Assembly (NCBI GenBank): GCA_001770785.1
Contig: MERZ01000380.1
Coordinates: forward strand, 1,019 to 14,174
DNA from: Burkholderiales bacterium RIFCSPHIGHO2_12_FULL_61_11
GTDB taxonomy: Bacteria > Pseudomonadota > Gammaproteobacteria > Burkholderiales > Burkholderiaceae_C
Direction: 5' to 3'
Length of the DNA stretch: 13,156 nucleotides
How positions within the stretch are numbered: the stretch's first letter is position 1; every line of letters begins with the position of its first letter. The notes under the pieces were generated by a model. That model was not told where the DNA came from. It did not search any database and was given only the letters and a program-made list of their open reading frames with translations. This document shows, piece after piece, positions 6,353 through 13,156 of this stretch. A program made the position numbers and the translations under genes.

Positions 6353-6538
6353 ATGCATGCCTGGCTTTGTGAAGATCCCACCGGCTGGTGCGGCGCTGCG
6401 GGTGGTGTCGGAAACAGCGGCCAGTCAGATGGCGACCCGGCTAGCGGCGACTATGCCGCGCCGGCTTTTCGATCCATCGCGTGGCGCGGACGCTATCTGG
6501 CGGTGGGTTTTGCGTTACCCCATCGCCCCCGGATGTGA
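6353..6538 (+). pseudogene. Relic of a quinone oxidoreductase (MDR superfamily)
   Basis: A 61-codon open frame begins with GGAGA 7 bp before ATG and MHAWLCEDPTG, the usual N-terminus of betaproteobacterial NADPH:quinone oxidoreductases of about 325 residues. Without a break it passes to GDYAAPAFRSIAWRGRYL and VGFA (about codons 32-54), which belongs to the nucleotide-binding half of the same enzymes, normally some 200 residues later. Between them the frame reads GAAGGVG, like the cofactor-binding glycine motif; the next frame over the same bases reads GAALRVVSE, like a frameshifted continuation of the N-terminus. The catalytic domain and C-terminal third are missing, so no enzyme can be made. 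Resemblance stops at 6514, exactly before the spoVR stop codon on the other strand (6515-6517); the last codons (6515-6538) are only spoVR antisense. Confidence 0.72.
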
Positions 6539-8098
6539 CGCTGGCGCCACCTCCCAATGCCGCGTCACCTTGCCGTGCCGGTCAACACTTTCAAGCCGCA
6601 CCGGGAAACCCCACAATCGGCCCACATGCTTGATGACTTCCTGAACGTCATTCTTGAGCGGCCGGTTGTTGTGCTGCGTGTGGCGCAAGGTCAGTGAACG
6701 GTCGCCGCGAACATTAACGTTCCAGACCTGAATGTTGGGCTCGCGGTCGCTCAGGTCGTTCTGGCGCGCCAACGCCTCGCGCACCCGCCGGTAGCCGGAG
6801 TCGTCATGAATCGCGGAAACTTCAAGCTCAAGCTCGGCGGCATCATCGATGATGGAAAACAGGCGAAACTCGCGCATCAGCCGGGGCGACAGGTACTGCC
6901 CGATGAAACTCTCGTCGCGGAAATGCCGCATGGCATGGTCAAGCGTCTTGCGCCAGTCGGAGCCGGCGATGTCCGGAAACCATTGCCGGTCTTCGTCAGC
7001 GGGGTTTTCGCAAATTCGCCTGAGATCGCGGAACATGGCAAAACCCAGCGCGTAGGGGTTGATCCCGCTGTAGCCCGGGTGGGTCACGGGCGGCTGGTAA
7101 ATCACATTGGTATGCGAGCGCAGGCATTCAATCATGAAACCGTCAGTTAGCAGGCCCTCGTCGTACATGGCATTAAGCAGCGTGTAGTGCCAGAACGTGG
7201 CCCAGCCTTCGTTCATGATCTGGGTCTGGCGCTGCGGATAAAAGTACTGGGCGATTTTTCGCACAATCCGCACCACTTCACGCTGCCAGGGCTCAAGCAA
7301 GGGCGCGTTTTTCTCGATGAAGTACAGGATGTTTTCCTCAGGCTCCGCCGGAAAACGGCGCTTCATGTTTTCGACCGGCTTGTCGGCCGACTTGGGCAGC
7401 GTGCGCCACAAATCGTTGATCTGCTGCTGCAAATAGGCTTCGCGGTCCTTGCGGCGTGCTTCTTCCTCGGCCAGCGAGCGCCTTTGCGAACGCTGGTAGC
7501 GATCGACGCCGTGGCTCATCAGGACGTGACAGCTGTCGAGCAACTCTTCAACTGCGTCCAGGCCATGACGCTCCTCACACTCGGCAATATAGGTCCTGGC
7601 ATAAACCAGGTAGTCAATGATCGAGGTCGCGTCGGTCCACATCCGGAACAGGTAATTTCCCTTGAAAAACGAGTTGTGGCCATAGCAGGCATGCGCCATC
7701 ACCAGCGCCTGCATCGGCAGAGTGTTTTCTTCCATCAGGTAGGCGATGCAGGGGTTGGAGTTGATGACGATCTCGTAGGCCAACCCCATGTGGCCGCGGC
7801 GGTAGCTTTTTTCGGTGGCAATGTACTGCTTGCCGAACGACCAATGCCGGTAGTTCACCGGCATGCCCACGGAAGCGTAGGCGTCAATCATTTGCCCCGC
7901 CGTGATCACTTCCAGCTGTACCGGATAAGTATCCAGGCCAAAGCGCTTTGCCGTGCGCTCGATCTCGCCGTGGTAAGTCTCGATCAACTCAAATGACCAG
8001 TCAGACGGGCTGGGTAGCGGTGCGCGCCGCCGTTCTCCCCCGGACGCAGGAAAAACCTTCGGGCCGTCAGCGTCATCAGGAAGGCGGATCGTGCTCAT
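6515..8098 (-). CDS. SpoVR family protein (YcgB-like)
   Basis: A 527-residue SpoVR-family protein; E. coli YcgB is about 510. Recognisable conserved blocks include NYRHWSFGKQY (82-92), GLAYEIVINSNPCIAYLMEE (105-124), MAHACYGHNSFFKGNYLF (134-151), and NEGWATFWHYTLLNAMYDEG (296-315), with conserved His and Glu residues. A charged stretch near 200-225 (RSLAEEEARRKDREAYLQQQ) is probably helical. The name comes from a Bacillus spore-cortex mutant, but the family is common in non-spore-formers; the molecular function is not established. Its ATG overlaps the yeaH-type stop in an ATGA (8095-8098), so translation is coupled. It is the third gene of prkA-yeaH-spoVR, a trio linked in E. coli and relatives to starvation and stress. 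The frame is intact. Confidence 0.95.
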   Translation of the reverse strand: MSTIRLPDDADGPKVFPASGGERRRAPLPSPSDWSFELIETYHGEIERTAKRFGLDTYPVQLEVITAGQMIDAYASVGMPVNYRHWSFGKQYIATEKSYRRGHMGLAYEIVINSNPCIAYLMEENTLPMQALVMAHACYGHNSFFKGNYLFRMWTDATSIIDYLVYARTYIAECEERHGLDAVEELLDSCHVLMSHGVDRYQRSQRRSLAEEEARRKDREAYLQQQINDLWRTLPKSADKPVENMKRRFPAEPEENILYFIEKNAPLLEPWQREVVRIVRKIAQYFYPQRQTQIMNEGWATFWHYTLLNAMYDEGLLTDGFMIECLRSHTNVIYQPPVTHPGYSGINPYALGFAMFRDLRRICENPADEDRQWFPDIAGSDWRKTLDHAMRHFRDESFIGQYLSPRLMREFRLFSIIDDAAELELEVSAIHDDSGYRRVREALARQNDLSDREPNIQVWNVNVRGDRSLTLRHTQHNNRPLKNDVQEVIKHVGRLWGFPVRLESVDRHGKVTRHWEVAPASHPGAMG

Positions 8099-9360
8099 GC
8101 CGGACTCCCCTTCTTGAAAAGCTCGCGAAATACCGGATAAATCCCTGACGCGTCGGAGATTTTCTGCATCGCAAAATTCGGGTGGCCTTCGCGCACCCGG
8201 GCGTATTCCTCCCAGAGATTCTGGTTTTCCTCGGCCACCTGGATATAGGCAAAGTAGCGCGAGACCGGCAACAGATTTTCAACCAGCAACTTGCCGCATT
8301 TGGCGGAGTCCTGGTGCCAATTGTCGCCGTCGGAAGCCTGGGCACCGTAGATGTTCCATTCGTTCGGGGAATAGCGTGCCTGGATGATCTGGTGCATCAA
8401 TGCCAGGGCGCTGGACACCACGGTGCCACCGCTCTCGGTCGACTGAAAGAACTCCTCCTCGGAAACTTCACTGGCCTGCGTGTGATGGCGAATAAAAACG
8501 ACATCCGTTTTTTCGTAGTGGCGCATCAGGAACAGGTACAGCAAAATGAAAAAGCGCTTGGCCATGTCCTTGCGCGCCTCGTCCATGGAACCTGAAACAT
8601 CCATCAAACAGAACATCACGGCCCGGCTGGCCGGCAACGGCACCCTGATCCGGTTGCGGTAACGCAAATCGAAGGGGTCCAGAAACGGTATTTTCCGGAG
8701 TCGGCCCCGCAGCGCTTCCATCTGGCCCTGCAGCGCAAGAATCTCGCTGCGCGGCGTGTTTGCATCCCGCAGCATCGAGGCCAGACGCACCTGCAATTGC
8801 CGCAACTGGCGCCTCGCATCGCCGCCCATGGCGATGCGTCGGCCAAGGGCCACGCGCATTGAGCGCACGACATGCAGGTTGGTGGGTGTCCCTTCGGAAA
8901 CGAAACCGGCGCGTTGCGATTTCCATTCCGGCGCATCAGGCAATAGCTGCGTGCGCAGCAGACGCGGCAGCGCCAGATCGTCGAAAAAATACTGCATGAA
9001 CTCTTCGCGCGTGATGCGAAAAACGAAGTCATCCTCGCCGATGCCATCCGGACTCGCCGCCGTGCCGCCAGCACTTCCTTCTTGCGGACGCGCGATGCGG
9101 TCGCCTTTCACGTAGTCCCGGTTGCCGGGATGCACTCGCTCCTGCATGCCGCCGGAGCCGTGACCAAACACCGGCTCCGACACATCGCGGCGCGGCAAGG
9201 TGATGTCTTCGCCCTGCTCGATGTCATGAATGCTGCGGCCGGTGACAGCCCGACGAACAGCGTCCCGTATCTGCTCGCGATAACGGCGCAGGAAACGCTC
9301 CCGGTTGCCGATCGACTTGTTCTTGCCTGACAAGCGCCGATCAATGACTTGTTGGAGCAT
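8095..9360 (-). CDS. YeaH/YhbH family (DUF444) VWA-like protein
   Basis: A 421-residue protein of the YeaH/YhbH family (E. coli YeaH about 427). The N-terminus (MLQQVIDRRLSGKNKSIGNR) and the HPGNRDYVKGDRI segment (77-89) are typical. A helical, Arg-rich middle (about 160-225) precedes a von Willebrand factor A-like domain starting near 245, with the metal-site motif DVSGSMD (254-260), a GGTVVSSA segment (311-318) and ASDGDN (342-347). The role is unknown, but it is nearly always encoded beside PrkA kinase and SpoVR, so a partner or substrate relationship is likely. GGGAG lies about 8 bp before the ATG. The gap to prkA is 51 bp, and its stop overlaps the spoVR start by 4 bp. Confidence 0.94.
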   Translation of the reverse strand: MLQQVIDRRLSGKNKSIGNRERFLRRYREQIRDAVRRAVTGRSIHDIEQGEDITLPRRDVSEPVFGHGSGGMQERVHPGNRDYVKGDRIARPQEGSAGGTAASPDGIGEDDFVFRITREEFMQYFFDDLALPRLLRTQLLPDAPEWKSQRAGFVSEGTPTNLHVVRSMRVALGRRIAMGGDARRQLRQLQVRLASMLRDANTPRSEILALQGQMEALRGRLRKIPFLDPFDLRYRNRIRVPLPASRAVMFCLMDVSGSMDEARKDMAKRFFILLYLFLMRHYEKTDVVFIRHHTQASEVSEEEFFQSTESGGTVVSSALALMHQIIQARYSPNEWNIYGAQASDGDNWHQDSAKCGKLLVENLLPVSRYFAYIQVAEENQNLWEEYARVREGHPNFAMQKISDASGIYPVFRELFKKGSPA

Positions 9361-9411
9361 GGTGATCTCCCGTTGGTCTTTGGCAGGGTGCGCAGTGCTG
9401 CATTGCGGGCC

Positions 9412-11334
9412 TCATGAACTCTTGCGGACTCTGAGGTACCAGTCGCACAGCAGACGCACCTGCCGGGCGCTATAGCCCTTGGAGACCATGCGGTTAAGGA
9501 AGTCCTCATGCTTCTTCTTTTCATCCGCGCTGGCCTTGGCGTTAAAGGAAATGACCGGCAACAGGTCTTCGGTATTCGAGAACATTTTCTTTTCGATCAC
9601 GGCGCGCAGCTTCTCGTAGCTGGTCCAGGCCGGGTTCTTGCCAGCGTTGTTGGCCCGCGCGCGCAGCACGAAGTTGACGATCTCGTTGCGAAAATCCTTG
9701 GGGTTGCTGATGCCCGCCGGCTTTTCGATTTTTTCCAGTTCGGCATTGAGCGCGGAACGGTCAAAGATTTCGCCGGTATCGGTATCCCGGTATTCCTGGT
9801 CCTGAATCCAGAAGTCCGCGTAGGTCACATAACGGTCGAAAATGTTTTGCCCGTATTCGGAGTACGACTCCAGGTAGGCCGTCTGGATCTCCTTGCCGAT
9901 GAACTCGGCATAGCGAACCGCCAGATATTCCTTGATGAACGCCAGGTAACGCTGCTCGATCTCCGGCGCGAACTGCTCGCGCTCGATTTGCTGCTCAAGC
10001 ACGTACATCAAATGCACCGGGTTGGCGGCGATTTCGGTGGAATCAAAATTGAAGACCTTGGACAGTATCTTGAAGGCAAAGCGCGTCGAGATGCCGCTCA
10101 TGCCTTCGTCCACGCCGGCATAGTCGCGGTACTCCTGGTAGCTCTTGGCTTTCGGGTCAGTGTCTTTCAGGTTCTCGCCGTCGTACACCAGCATCTTGCT
10201 GAAAATGCTGGAGTTTTCGGGCTCTTTCAGGCGCGTCAACACGGCAAACTGCGCCATCATCTTCAGCGTACCGGGCGCGCAGATTGCGCCAGACAAGGAA
10301 GAGTTGCGAATCAGCTTTTCGTAAATCTTCACCTCTTCCGATGCGCGCAGGCAGTAAGGTACCTTGACGATGTAAATACGGTCGAGAAAAGCCTCGTTAT
10401 TTTTGTTGTTCTTGAAGGCTTTCCATTCACTTTCATTCGAGTGCGCCATCACGATGCCATCAAAGGGAATCGCACCAAACCCTTCAGTGCCCTTGAAATT
10501 GCCCTCCTGGGTAGCCGTCAACAGGGGATGCAGCACCTTGATGGGCGCCTTGAACATCTCGACAAACTCGAGCAAGCCCTGATTGGCCAGGCACAAACCA
10601 CCCGAATAGCTGTAGGCGTCGGGATCGTCCTGGGCAAATGTTTCCAGTTTACGGATATCGATCTTGCCAACCAGCGAGGAGATATCCTGATTGTTTTCGT
10701 CACCGGGCTCGGTCTTGGCGATGGCGCATTGTTTCAGGATGGACGGAAAGCGCTTGACGACGCGGAACTTGCGGATGTCGCCGCCGTACTCTTCAAGTCG
10801 CTTGACCGCCCAGGGTGACATGATGCGCTGCAGATAGCGCGTCGCAATGCCGTACTGGGTGTCCAGCAAAGGAATGTCTTCTGCGTTGTTGAACAGGCCC
10901 AGTGGTGACTCGTTGATGGGCGAGCCTTTCAGTGCATAAAAAGGTATCTTCTCCATCAGCTGTTTGAGCCGCTCGGCAATCGACGACTTGCCCCCACCGA
11001 CCGGACCCAGCAAGTAAAGGATCTGCTTTTTCTCTTCCAGGCCCTGCGCTGAATGACGGAAGTAGGACACCACCTGTTCGATGGGCTCTTCGAGACCGTA
11101 GAAATCACGGAATGCCGGGTAAAGCTTGATCACCTTGTTGCCAAAGATGCGCGACAGACGCTGATCATGGTGGGTGTCGAACACCTCGGCCTCACCAATG
11201 GCGGCAAGAATACGCTCAGCCGCCGTGGCGTAAACAAGAGGGTTCTTTTTACAGACCTCGAGATAATCCTCAAGGGACAGTTCTTCTTCCCGCGTTTGCT
11301 CGTAACGCGTCAAAAAGTTACGGACGACATCCAT
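9412..11334 (-). CDS. PrkA-type serine protein kinase (YeaG)
   Basis: A 640-residue PrkA/YeaG protein (E. coli YeaG about 644). The N-terminal part is AAA-ATPase-like, with Walker A GPVGGGKSS at about residues 110-118. Later conserved blocks include AHSNESEWKAFKNNKNNEAF and the LDRIYIVKVPYCLR that follows; the C-terminal third is the PrkA kinase-like region. In E. coli YeaG is linked to nitrogen starvation and stress adaptation together with YeaH. The frame is open to a GTG at 11373, but the ATG at 11334 (MDVVRNFLTRYEQ) is chosen for its strong GAAGGAGG ribosome binding site and because it restores the family length. It is first in prkA-yeaH-spoVR, and 195 bp of upstream noncoding DNA probably holds its promoter. 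Confidence 0.95.
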   Translation of the reverse strand: MDVVRNFLTRYEQTREEELSLEDYLEVCKKNPLVYATAAERILAAIGEAEVFDTHHDQRLSRIFGNKVIKLYPAFRDFYGLEEPIEQVVSYFRHSAQGLEEKKQILYLLGPVGGGKSSIAERLKQLMEKIPFYALKGSPINESPLGLFNNAEDIPLLDTQYGIATRYLQRIMSPWAVKRLEEYGGDIRKFRVVKRFPSILKQCAIAKTEPGDENNQDISSLVGKIDIRKLETFAQDDPDAYSYSGGLCLANQGLLEFVEMFKAPIKVLHPLLTATQEGNFKGTEGFGAIPFDGIVMAHSNESEWKAFKNNKNNEAFLDRIYIVKVPYCLRASEEVKIYEKLIRNSSLSGAICAPGTLKMMAQFAVLTRLKEPENSSIFSKMLVYDGENLKDTDPKAKSYQEYRDYAGVDEGMSGISTRFAFKILSKVFNFDSTEIAANPVHLMYVLEQQIEREQFAPEIEQRYLAFIKEYLAVRYAEFIGKEIQTAYLESYSEYGQNIFDRYVTYADFWIQDQEYRDTDTGEIFDRSALNAELEKIEKPAGISNPKDFRNEIVNFVLRARANNAGKNPAWTSYEKLRAVIEKKMFSNTEDLLPVISFNAKASADEKKKHEDFLNRMVSKGYSARQVRLLCDWYLRVRKSS

Positions 11335-11529
11335 AAAACCTCCTTCGCAAGCTGCGCTTAGGGACCACAACACCCCCAGATGGGGAATACCTCACTTTAC
11401 CGCCTATCTGACTTGAATGTACACCTGTGCTCGGGTAATGAACAGAGTGACGACAAGGCGATCCGAAAGTTCTGCGGTATCAGTTCGACAAATAAGGCCC
11501 TTCGGCCAGAAAACAATTCCGGCAAGCGT
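11335..11529 (-). promoter_or_regulatory. Intergenic region: dusA 3' end and prkA leader
   Basis: This 195-bp gap between two minus-strand genes holds no gene I can support. Just after the dusA stop there is a short hairpin, GGCC-GAAG-GGCC followed by TTATTTG (minus strand), a weak terminator candidate. A CCCC-N4-GGGG hairpin (11374-11385) lies about 40 bp before the prkA start. A poor sigma-70-like pair, TGTACA and TAAAGT 18 bp apart on the minus strand, could be the prkA promoter. I found no GG-N10-GC sigma-54 element close to the start. Confidence 0.4.
11339..11346 (-). promoter_or_regulatory. Strong ribosome binding site fixing the prkA start
   Basis: On the minus strand GAAGGAGG is followed by TTTT and then ATG at 11334. 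It is the best Shine-Dalgarno match in the window, and it rules out the upstream GTG that would lengthen the protein by 13 residues. Confidence 0.85.
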
Positions 11530-12576
11530 TCAGCAGCGTGCCAAAGCCGCCATTTGCGCACCTTCGTGCGCCAGCGCCATGACTTCGCGCGGCGGCAGGA
11601 CTTTAAGCCGGTGGTCGCTCCAGACCTGACGCCAGCGACGGGCGCCTGGCAGGCCGTTTCGCAAGCCAAGCATGTGCCGGGCCATCGCGCTCCAGGGCGT
11701 GCCATGCTCCGCCGCTTCCCTCTCCATGTAACTCACCATCTGCTCTTCAGCCGCTTCACGGGTCAGGACGCCGCGTCCGTCTGCGTAAAACGCCTCGTCC
11801 CATGACGCCAGCCACCAGGGGTTGTGATAAGCCTCCCGCCCAATCATCACGCCATCGAGTTCAAGCAGTTGCTCCGCCACTTGTTCATTGGTGGTGATGC
11901 CGCCGTTGACGCAAATGGTCAGGTGCGGGAAATCGAACTTCAGGCGCTTCACAAATTCGTAACGCAGCGGCGGCACCTCGCGGTTTTCCTTTGGGCTCAG
12001 GCCTTTGAGCCAGGCGTTTCGGGCATGAACGACGAGAGTCTTGCAGCCCGCGTCGCTCACAGCGCCGACAAAGTCGCGCAAAAACTCATAGCTCTCGCCC
12101 TTATCGATACCGACGCGGTGCTTCACCGTAACCGGCACATTCACCACGTCCAGCATCGCCTTCACGCAGTCGGCCACAAGCTGCGGCTCGGCCATCAGGC
12201 AGGCGCCAAACGCACCGCGCTGCACGCGTTCGCTGGGACAGCCACAATTAAGGTTGATTTCGTCATAGCCCCACTGCTCACCCAGTTTGGCGCAGTGGGC
12301 CAGGTCGGCCGGCTCGCTGCCGCCCAACTGCAGTGCTACGGGGTGTTCTTCGGCATTAAAGCGCAGGTGCCGCGCCACGTCGCCATGAATCAGCGCGCCG
12401 GTGGTCACCATCTCGGTGTACAGCAAGGCATGGCGCGACAACAGGCGATGAAAGTAGCGGCAATGCTTATCGGTCCAATCCATCATGGGTGCCACGCTCA
12501 GGCGCCAGGGCGTGCTGGAAGCTGTTGAATCAGCGCCAGGGGAAGGCGTGCTAGGGACTGGAACCAAGGCTGGCAT
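11530..12576 (-). CDS. dusA: tRNA-dihydrouridine(20/20a) synthase DusA
   Basis: A 348-residue FMN-dependent enzyme that reduces U20/U20a in the tRNA D-loop. After a ~23-residue Pro/Ser-rich leader, the TIM-barrel starts with WRLSVAPMMDWTDKHCRYF (24-42). The catalytic cysteine is Cys113 in NLNCGCPSERVQ. Lys152 and His184 sit at the usual FMN/substrate positions (VKHRVGID; HARNAWLKGLSPKENR). NGGI (224-227) and MIGR (244-247) are phosphate-binding motifs. The segments YTEMVTTGALIHGD and ARNAWLKGLSPKENR mark it as DusA rather than DusB or DusC. The start at 12576 has a modest GAGAA upstream; an alternative is Met31/Met32, but that would cut into the barrel. It appears to be a single-gene unit. 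Confidence 0.95.
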   Translation of the reverse strand: MPALVPVPSTPSPGADSTASSTPWRLSVAPMMDWTDKHCRYFHRLLSRHALLYTEMVTTGALIHGDVARHLRFNAEEHPVALQLGGSEPADLAHCAKLGEQWGYDEINLNCGCPSERVQRGAFGACLMAEPQLVADCVKAMLDVVNVPVTVKHRVGIDKGESYEFLRDFVGAVSDAGCKTLVVHARNAWLKGLSPKENREVPPLRYEFVKRLKFDFPHLTICVNGGITTNEQVAEQLLELDGVMIGREAYHNPWWLASWDEAFYADGRGVLTREAAEEQMVSYMEREAAEHGTPWSAMARHMLGLRNGLPGARRWRQVWSDHRLKVLPPREVMALAHEGAQMAALARC

Positions 12577-12706
12577 GACGCTATTTTCTCAGAAAGAACA
12601 TACCCCGACGATCTCCCCAAAAATCGCGTTGCCAGACAGGCAAGCCCGGAGGGCGGGTAATATGAGCACGTTTAACCGATAAAGCAAGCATGAAGCGCTA
12701 AAAAAG
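12577..12706. promoter_or_regulatory. Divergent promoter region of dusA and the lipoprotein gene
   Basis: This 130-bp gap separates divergent starts. It contains a perfect inverted repeat TTGCC-N5-GGCAA (12629-12643), and 14 bp later a good -10-like TAATAT (12658-12663, plus strand), but no convincing -35 at 16-18 bp. On the minus strand TTGCTT and CATATT, 17 bp apart, are a weak promoter candidate for dusA. The short open frame beginning ATGAGCACG at 12662 stops after six codons and is not a gene. Confidence 0.35.
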
Positions 12707-13156
12707 ATGACGTCAATGCCACTCTCCCTCCCCACAGGCCAAGCTGACCGTTCTCCACTGCGCCTGCGCGCGCGGACGCTGGGACTGCTGGCCCCGATGG
12801 CGCTGCTCGCTGCCTGCACCTCGGTGCCGCTGCCGCCCTGGACTCCCTCCGCGCCCCGCCCCGCTGCAAGCCCACCCAGCACTGACGCAGCGTCGGCACC
12901 GCCTGCGGCGGTACAGGTATTCCCGGTGGCGCCTCCTTCAATGGTCGCCACGGCGCCCGCTGATCTGCCAGCGCCGTACAGTGCAGCGGTTGCCGCCCGC
13001 TTTCCGGTGCCCCCAGTGGCTTACATCACACCCGGTCTGCAAGCGGGACGCGCAAGCTATACCACCCAGGCCGAGCTTCAGGACTGGCTGCGCAATCAGG
13101 CGGCGGCATCGCGAACGGCGGGTATCCATGCCGCCGTACGGCCGATTGGCAGATCC
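12707..13156 (+). CDS. Lipoprotein, probable M14-type carboxypeptidase N-terminus (partial)
   Basis: An open frame of 150 codons runs from ATG at 12707 to the window edge without a stop. Residues 1-37 form a lipoprotein signal: basic RLRAR, hydrophobic LGLLAPMALL, then lipobox LLAAC with Cys37. Residues 38-95 are a Pro/Ala/Ser-rich spacer. From about 96 the sequence becomes more ordered: VAARFPVPPVAYITPGLQAG, then SYTTQAELQDWL, ending in AAVRPIGRS. The order of an aromatic/TPGL segment, a xELxxWL helix and an IGRS turn resembles the start of zinc carboxypeptidases of family M14 in related bacteria, but the zinc-binding residues lie beyond the edge. The lipoprotein call is firm; the M14 assignment is an inference. 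The ribosome binding site is weak, and an in-frame ATG at 12716 is an alternative start. Confidence 0.6.
   Translation, partial: MTSMPLSLPTGQADRSPLRLRARTLGLLAPMALLAACTSVPLPPWTPSAPRPAASPPSTDAASAPPAAVQVFPVAPPSMVATAPADLPAPYSAAVAARFPVPPVAYITPGLQAGRASYTTQAELQDWLRNQAAASRTAGIHAAVRPIGRS

Noticed and set aside
6279..6644. 121-codon plus-strand open frame over the surE-spoVR gap and the spoVR 3' end
   Set aside because: It mixes relic and antisense spoVR sequence with no continuous homology. Only a short piece (GAALRVVSE) may be frameshifted oxidoreductase, which is noted under the pseudogene.
7187..7996. 269-codon plus-strand open frame
   Set aside because: Antisense to spoVR, which carries the conserved family motifs; no recognisable protein.
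9508..10818. 436-codon plus-strand open frame
   Set aside because: It lies entirely antisense within prkA, whose frame has full family homology. Long antisense frames are expected at this GC content.
11335..11373. Extension of prkA to a GTG at 11373
   Set aside because: The internal ATG at 11334 has a near-perfect ribosome binding site and starts the conserved N-terminus; the extension would itself translate the ribosome binding site.
11335..11529. Sigma-54 promoter for prkA, as described for E. coli yeaG
   Set aside because: I looked for GG-N10-GC with TGGCAC/TTGCA character near the start and found no acceptable match.

Overview
The window looks like a chromosomal core region of a betaproteobacterium, most likely Burkholderiales, family Comamonadaceae (Polaromonas/Rhodoferax-like). 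This rests on the character of the proteins (RlmD, NlpD, extended Pcm, DusA, Bax-inhibitor-1 protein), the moderately high GC, and a family of GC-rich intergenic repeats whose translated shadow I associate with this family. No database search was possible, so the taxon is an inference.

Layout. At the left edge the 3' end of exbB and the complete exbD (+) form the tail of a TonB-energising operon, closed by an intrinsic terminator. A convergent small GlcG/HbpS-family gene (-) follows. A 197-bp divergent regulatory region with an inverted repeat and a heat-shock-like promoter separates it from a Bax-inhibitor-1/YccA-type membrane protein gene (+). That gene ends in a strong bidirectional terminator. 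Next come two 81-bp tandem repeats that run right up to the stop codon of rlmD.

From 2106 to 12576 every intact gene is on the minus strand. Read in transcription order (right to left) they are: dusA (tRNA dihydrouridine synthase); prkA-yeaH-spoVR, a conserved stress-linked trio with a 4-bp overlap between the last two; surE-pcm-nlpD, the stationary-phase/repair/cell-division cluster; and rlmD (23S rRNA m5U1939 methyltransferase). rpoS, which follows nlpD in Gammaproteobacteria, is absent from this locus. Between spoVR and surE lies the relic (+) of a quinone oxidoreductase gene reduced to a few recognisable blocks.

At the right edge, divergent from dusA, a proline/alanine-rich lipoprotein gene begins (+) and runs out of the window; it may be an M14-type carboxypeptidase.

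Most of the window is ordinary housekeeping. I found no clearly new multi-gene system, CRISPR array, insertion sequence, tRNA or rRNA. The items most worth a second look are the repeat pair abutting rlmD, the collapsed oxidoreductase pseudogene ending at the spoVR stop codon, the putative sigma-32 promoter of the Bax-inhibitor gene, and the rpoS-less nlpD locus.
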